This document shows positions 60,547-64,000 of a stretch of 64,000 bases of DNA, in pieces (position 1 is the stretch's first letter; each line of letters begins with the position of its first letter). Source of the stretch: Thermocaproicibacter sp036260805. GTDB taxonomy: Bacteria > Bacillota > Clostridia > Oscillospirales > Acutalibacteraceae. The translations under genes and the position numbers were made by a program. The notes under the pieces were generated by a model. The model searched no databases. It saw only the letters and a program-made list of their open reading frames with translations, and had not been told where the DNA came from. Location of the stretch: positions 1-64,000 of the forward strand of contig DATALZ010000084.1 in NCBI GenBank assembly GCA_036260805.1, in the 5' to 3' direction.

Positions 60547-61703
60547 GACTCATCCTCCTCTGTCGCCTTACCAATCGCGTTTTCCAGTTCGGCACGTTCA
60601 TTCTCCGGCAGTTCGGTGCCGTTCTGATTGCGGTAGAATTCACTGAACAGCTCTTCCGGAGTCCTGTGCGAAATATCGCCGGACGCTGCCGTTTTGGATG
60701 GTTCAGCCGAAGCCGCTGTGCGGGAATTCTCAAAATCAATGCACATCAGGTTTGGGTACACCGCCCGCAGGCGTCCCGCGGCGTCGGCAATCGTATGCTC
60801 GTCCGTCAGAATGGCGCGGATGTAGTCGTCCGTACTGCCTTGTGCGGCAATTTCCGGATTTGTCAGTTCCGCAATGGGGCCGCGAATCTCTCGCATGTCC
60901 CTTTTGGGGGTGAGGGGAATTGCCGAGATTTCGACTTTTCCCTTTTCTCCCAGTTCCACAATTGTTACGGATTTTTTCTGTCTTGTCTCGGAGAAGGAGT
61001 ATTTGAGCGGCGAACCGGCGTAACGTACCTCCGGCCTTCCGATCCGCTGAGGGCCGTGCAGATGCCCCAGAGCCACATAATCGAACGCTGAGAAAACGGA
61101 GGCATCCACCTGGTCGGCGCCGCCGACGGAGACTGTCTCGGAATCGCAGCGCTCAGGCTCCGCTCCAGACGCCGTAACGAACTGGTGCGCCACAAGAATG
61201 TTCCGCTCTTCTGTGTTGAATTCGCGCGTACCGATGGCGGCTTTCACCGCGTTTTCATAGGAATCCGTCTGCTCCGGCGCAAAAAACTGCGTTGCGGCCG
61301 CGGGCTTTAAAAACGGAAGAAGATAAATATGTACCGACCCGAAACGATCAGTCAGAACAGCTTCTTCCAATTGCCCCCGAAAGGTTCCGACAATGGTCAC
61401 TCCGTTCCGGCGCATGATGCGGCTGCCGAAGTCCAGCCGTTCCGGGGAATCGTGGTTCCCGCTAACCGCAAACACCGGAATTCCGCGGGCGGAAAGCTCC
61501 GTGAGAAAATCGTCCAGAATACCGACGGCTTCCCCCGGAGGAACACTGCGGTCATACAGGTCGCCGGCAATCAGAACCGCGTCCGGTTTGGTATCGGCGG
61601 CAATACACAGAATCTGCTCCAGAATGTACTTCTGGTCATCCGTAATATTAAACTCGTTGACCCGCTTGCCGATGTGCAAGTCGGAAAGATGCATGAACCT
61701 CAT
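60543..61703 (-). CDS. sbcD: Exonuclease SbcD (Mre11-like nuclease)
   Basis: A 386-residue metallophosphoesterase. Metal motifs are MHLSDLHIGKRV, AGDLYDRSVPP, VSGNHDSPERL, VAHQF and ALGHLHGPQRI. Subunit of SbcCD with the downstream ATPase, to which it is coupled by a 4-bp TTGA overlap. It follows the VOC gene closely on the same strand (23 bp). Confidence 0.96.
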   Translation of the reverse strand: MRFMHLSDLHIGKRVNEFNITDDQKYILEQILCIAADTKPDAVLIAGDLYDRSVPPGEAVGILDDFLTELSARGIPVFAVSGNHDSPERLDFGSRIMRRNGVTIVGTFRGQLEEAVLTDRFGSVHIYLLPFLKPAAATQFFAPEQTDSYENAVKAAIGTREFNTEERNILVAHQFVTASGAEPERCDSETVSVGGADQVDASVFSAFDYVALGHLHGPQRIGRPEVRYAGSPLKYSFSETRQKKSVTIVELGEKGKVEISAIPLTPKRDMREIRGPIAELTNPEIAAQGSTDDYIRAILTDEHTIADAAGRLRAVYPNLMCIDFENSRTAASAEPSKTAASGDISHRTPEELFSEFYRNQNGTELPENERAELENAIGKATEEDES

Positions 61704-61726
61704 CGTCTGACCCTGCCTTTCTTCCC

Positions 61727-62092
61727 TCAGCGACCCAGAATTTCAATCCAGTAACCGTCCGGGTCAGAGATAAAGTACAGATCCATTTCATGGTTTTCGT
61801 AGCAGATGCAGCCCATCTGCTCATGGAGCGCATGCGCTGCCTTTTTATCCGGCACGCGGAAAGCAATATGGAACTCATTGTCGCCAAGATTATACGGCTC
61901 TTTGCGGTCGCGCATCCATGTCAGCTCCAGCCCATAATCCGTTTCGCCGTCGCCCAAAAAGACGATAGTAAACGATCCGTCCGGTGCATTGATGCGGCGC
62001 GTTTCTTTCAGGCCGAGTGCCTGCTGATAAAATCGGATGCTTTTCTCCAGATTGATTACATTAAAGTTTGTATGCAAAAATCTTGAATTCAT
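61727..62092 (-). CDS. VOC-family protein, glyoxalase I-like
   Basis: A 121-residue VOC protein. It begins NSRFLHTNFNVINLEKSIRF; metal ligands are likely His in HTNF, Glu in LELTW, His in FHIAF and Glu in WIEIL, the full glyoxalase I set. It may be lactoylglutathione lyase or a relative acting on other thiol adducts, as clostridia often lack glutathione. ATG 62092 has GGGGA seven bases upstream. A nested hairpin precedes it. Confidence 0.82.
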   Translation of the reverse strand: MNSRFLHTNFNVINLEKSIRFYQQALGLKETRRINAPDGSFTIVFLGDGETDYGLELTWMRDRKEPYNLGDNEFHIAFRVPDKKAAHALHEQMGCICYENHEMDLYFISDPDGYWIEILGR

Positions 62093-62100
62093 AAAAAATC

Positions 62101-62186
62101 CCCGCTTTTCTCCGCCTTGCCCGAAAGTGTACAGACAAGGCGGCATGATACGTTCATTATAGCATAAACATACCTGAAAAGCGGGA
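62101..62186. other. Nested inverted repeat in front of the VOC gene
   Basis: Outer arms CCCGCTTTTC (62101) and GAAAAGCGGG (62177) pair perfectly; inside, CCGCCTTG and CAAGGCGG pair too. On the - strand a TATAAT lies between the arms, so the inner hairpin would be in the VOC mRNA leader, just ahead of the ribosome site. Confidence 0.5.
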
Positions 62187-62215
62187 AAATGATGTTGAAT
62201 TTTACGGCGCGCAGG

Positions 62216-62992
62216 CTATGCCTGATTGTTCACACCGGTGATATCCTTGATGACTTCGCCGGCAAGAATCATTCCGGCAACCGGCGGTACAAACGATACG
62301 CTGCCCGGAATGGCACGCCGCACCGCGCAGATTCGTTTGGTACCCGGCGGGCACACGCAGTGCTCCCGGCATGATGCCTTCTGGCCGCCCTGCGGCGACA
62401 TCGGCGGTTCTTTGGAGTACACGACTTTCAGATGGTCAATTCCCCGGGCGCGAAGCTCATGCCGCATAACGCGCGCCAGCGGACAGACGCTGGTTTTGTA
62501 AATATCGGCTACCTCAAACTTTGTGGGGTCAAGCTTATTCCCCGCCCCCATGCAGCTGATGACCGGCACATTTGCCCTGTTTGCGCGAACGACCAGTTCC
62601 AGCTTGGCGGAAACCGTATCCACTGCGTCTACAATATAAGTGTACTTTGAAAAGTCAAACTCGTCCGCATTTTCGGGAGTGTAAAAACACTGATGCCTTT
62701 CCACACGGCAGTTGGGATTAATGTCGAGAATACGCTCGGCCATTGCGTCCACCTTTTGTTTGCCGACGGTGGAATGCAGGGCGATAATCTGCCGGTTGAT
62801 GTTCGTCAGGCAGATTTTGTCGTCGTCAAACAGCGCAATGGAACCGACTCCCGCCCTTGCCAGCGCTTCTGCCGTATACGAGCCTACGCCGCCGATGCCA
62901 AAGACGGCAACGGCGGCGTTCTGTAGTTTTTCAATTGCATCGCGGCCCATTACAAGCTGCGAACGCGAAAATTCGAAGGGAACAGTCTGCAT
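62216..62992 (-). CDS. tcdA: tRNA threonylcarbamoyladenosine dehydratase
   Basis: A 258-residue E1-like (ThiF-fold) enzyme that cyclises t6A to ct6A in tRNA. ATP motif AVFGIGGVGSYTAEALARAG, then FDDDKICLTNINRQ. Cys-rich CREHCVCPPGTKRICAVRR and IPGSVSFVPPVAGMILAGEV at the end match the Firmicute form. The start at 62992 lacks a clear ribosome site; the N-terminus nevertheless fits the family. It follows cysK by 8 bp on the same strand. Confidence 0.92.
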   Translation of the reverse strand: MQTVPFEFSRSQLVMGRDAIEKLQNAAVAVFGIGGVGSYTAEALARAGVGSIALFDDDKICLTNINRQIIALHSTVGKQKVDAMAERILDINPNCRVERHQCFYTPENADEFDFSKYTYIVDAVDTVSAKLELVVRANRANVPVISCMGAGNKLDPTKFEVADIYKTSVCPLARVMRHELRARGIDHLKVVYSKEPPMSPQGGQKASCREHCVCPPGTKRICAVRRAIPGSVSFVPPVAGMILAGEVIKDITGVNNQA

Positions 62993-63000
62993 TGTTTTAA

Positions 63001-63927
63001 TTATACCAGATAGTCCGGCGTTGAAAGATAGCGCATCCCTGTGTCGGGCAAAAGTGCAACAATCAGTTTGCCGGCATTTTCAGGCCTTTCTGCAAGTAAT
63101 TTTGCTGCATGAACCGCTGCTCCGGACGAAATGCCGACCATGAGGCCTTCCGAACGGGCAAGCTCCTTGCCTTCGGTGTAAGCGTCGTCATTTTCAATGG
63201 TTAGAATCTCATCCAGTAACGAAGTATCCAGCGTATCCGGCACAAATCCTGCGCCGATGCCCTGCAGCTTGTGCGGCCCGGGTTTTCCGCCGGAAAGAAC
63301 CGGTGAAGAAGCAGGCTCCACGGCAACTATTTTAACACTTGGATTCTTTTCTTTCAAGTACTGTGCAACGCCGGTTATGGTTCCGCCGGTGCCGACGCCC
63401 GCAATAAAAATATCCACTTTGCCGTCGGTATCCTTCCAGATTTCTGGGCCGGTGGTTTCCTTATGAGCCTTCGGGTTTGCCGGGTTTACAAACTGGCCGG
63501 GAATAAAGGAGTTCGGCGTTGTTTTCGCCAGCTCATCCGCCTTTTCAATTGCGCCCTTCATGCCCTTTGCACCTTCAGTCAGAACGACCTCCGCGCCGTA
63601 AGCTTTGAGAAGATTCCTGCGCTCTACGCTCATTGTTTCCGGCATGGTCAGAACCACGCGGTAACCTTTTGCCGCAGCAACAGCTGCAAGGCCGATTCCG
63701 GTGTTGCCGCTGGTAGGCTCAATAATGACGGCGCCCGGTTTAAGGACTCCCTTTTTCTCCGCATCTTCAATCATGTATTTTCCGATACGGTCCTTTACGC
63801 TTCCCGCCGGATTGAAATACTCCAGTTTTGCGGCAATTGTGGCTTTCAGGTTATGATTCTTCTCATAATTAGAAAGTTCCATCAGCGGCGTTCCGCCGAT
63901 CAGGTCAAGAATACTCTTTGCAATCAT
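63001..63927 (-). CDS. cysK: Cysteine synthase (O-acetylserine sulfhydrylase)
   Basis: A 308-residue PLP enzyme making cysteine from O-acetylserine and sulfide. It begins SILDLIGGTPLMEL; the PLP Lys is in NPAGSVKDRIG (near residue 43), TSGNTGIG is the substrate loop, and GTGGTITGVAQYL binds the phosphate. Length is typical of CysK. ATG 63927 has GGAGG upstream; a TATAAT-like box lies near the window edge. Likely first gene of a cysK-tcdA unit. Confidence 0.97.
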   Translation of the reverse strand: MIAKSILDLIGGTPLMELSNYEKNHNLKATIAAKLEYFNPAGSVKDRIGKYMIEDAEKKGVLKPGAVIIEPTSGNTGIGLAAVAAAKGYRVVLTMPETMSVERRNLLKAYGAEVVLTEGAKGMKGAIEKADELAKTTPNSFIPGQFVNPANPKAHKETTGPEIWKDTDGKVDIFIAGVGTGGTITGVAQYLKEKNPSVKIVAVEPASSPVLSGGKPGPHKLQGIGAGFVPDTLDTSLLDEILTIENDDAYTEGKELARSEGLMVGISSGAAVHAAKLLAERPENAGKLIVALLPDTGMRYLSTPDYLV

Positions 63928-64000
63928 ACAAAAACCTCCACTCTATTTCATTGAAAATTCATTCCATATAATACCGATATTTTCTATTACTATTATAGTC

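Overview
The window looks like chromosome from a spore-forming anaerobic Firmicute, probably a gut-type Clostridia of the Oscillospiraceae/Ruminococcaceae kind. This is inferred from SpoIIE, a spore-photoproduct-lyase family protein, a DUF3888 protein, an anaerobic sulfatase-maturating enzyme, a dockerin-like secreted protein, an AmmeMemoRadiSam module and Gram-positive style tripartite exporters. No species can be named from the sequence alone.

Layout. 1-1.1 kb: phosphate transporter (Pit) with the start of its DUF47 partner. 1.2-10.0 kb: a visibly AT-richer catabolic locus with a Cys-type sulfatase on +, and on - its radical-SAM maturase, a PHP phosphoesterase, a CUT1 sugar ABC transporter without ATPase, and a LacI regulator. 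Its control region is unusual: three tandem ~178-bp modules, each with a CCGGAAACGTTTCCGG-type operator. The locus ends at tRNA-Pro, whose 3' end is repeated in decayed form. 10.5-19.9 kb: tRNA-Pro and tRNA-Gln, SplB-like radical SAM protein, pentapeptide-repeat protein, aminotransferase, an ECF sigma factor overlapping its putative membrane anti-sigma factor, and a three-gene flavoprotein/PhzF operon. 20-26 kb: LCP cell-wall ligase, DUF3888 protein, metG-GNAT-tatD. 26-32 kb: MacAB-like exporter and spoIIE. 32-45 kb: structured leader plus aminotransferase, trpS, a dockerin-like protein, a left-handed beta-helix protein, an FHA-RodA/FtsW fusion coupled to a class B PBP, purL and alr. 45-51.7 kb: small proteins, GNAT, a 44-residue peptide gene, old-yellow-enzyme and nitroreductase, a fused MEMO1-AMMECR1 gene coupled to its radical SAM partner, and an AraC/GyrI regulator. 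51.7-64 kb: Ser-rich secreted protein, rRNA methyltransferase, MltG-like lipoprotein, Crp/Fnr regulator, DUF2461 protein, SbcCD, VOC protein, TcdA and CysK.

Between the genes lie two families of short TA-flanked inverted-repeat elements (MITE-like; one ~164 bp, one 45-200 bp), an interspersed palindromic repeat and several leader structures. No transposase, integrase, CRISPR array, rRNA or recognised riboswitch was seen. The most unusual items are the triplicated operator region, the structured leader at 32.4 kb, the SplB-like protein lacking the expected catalytic Cys, the fused AMMECR1/MEMO1 gene with its radical SAM partner, the 44-residue peptide gene, and the repeat families.
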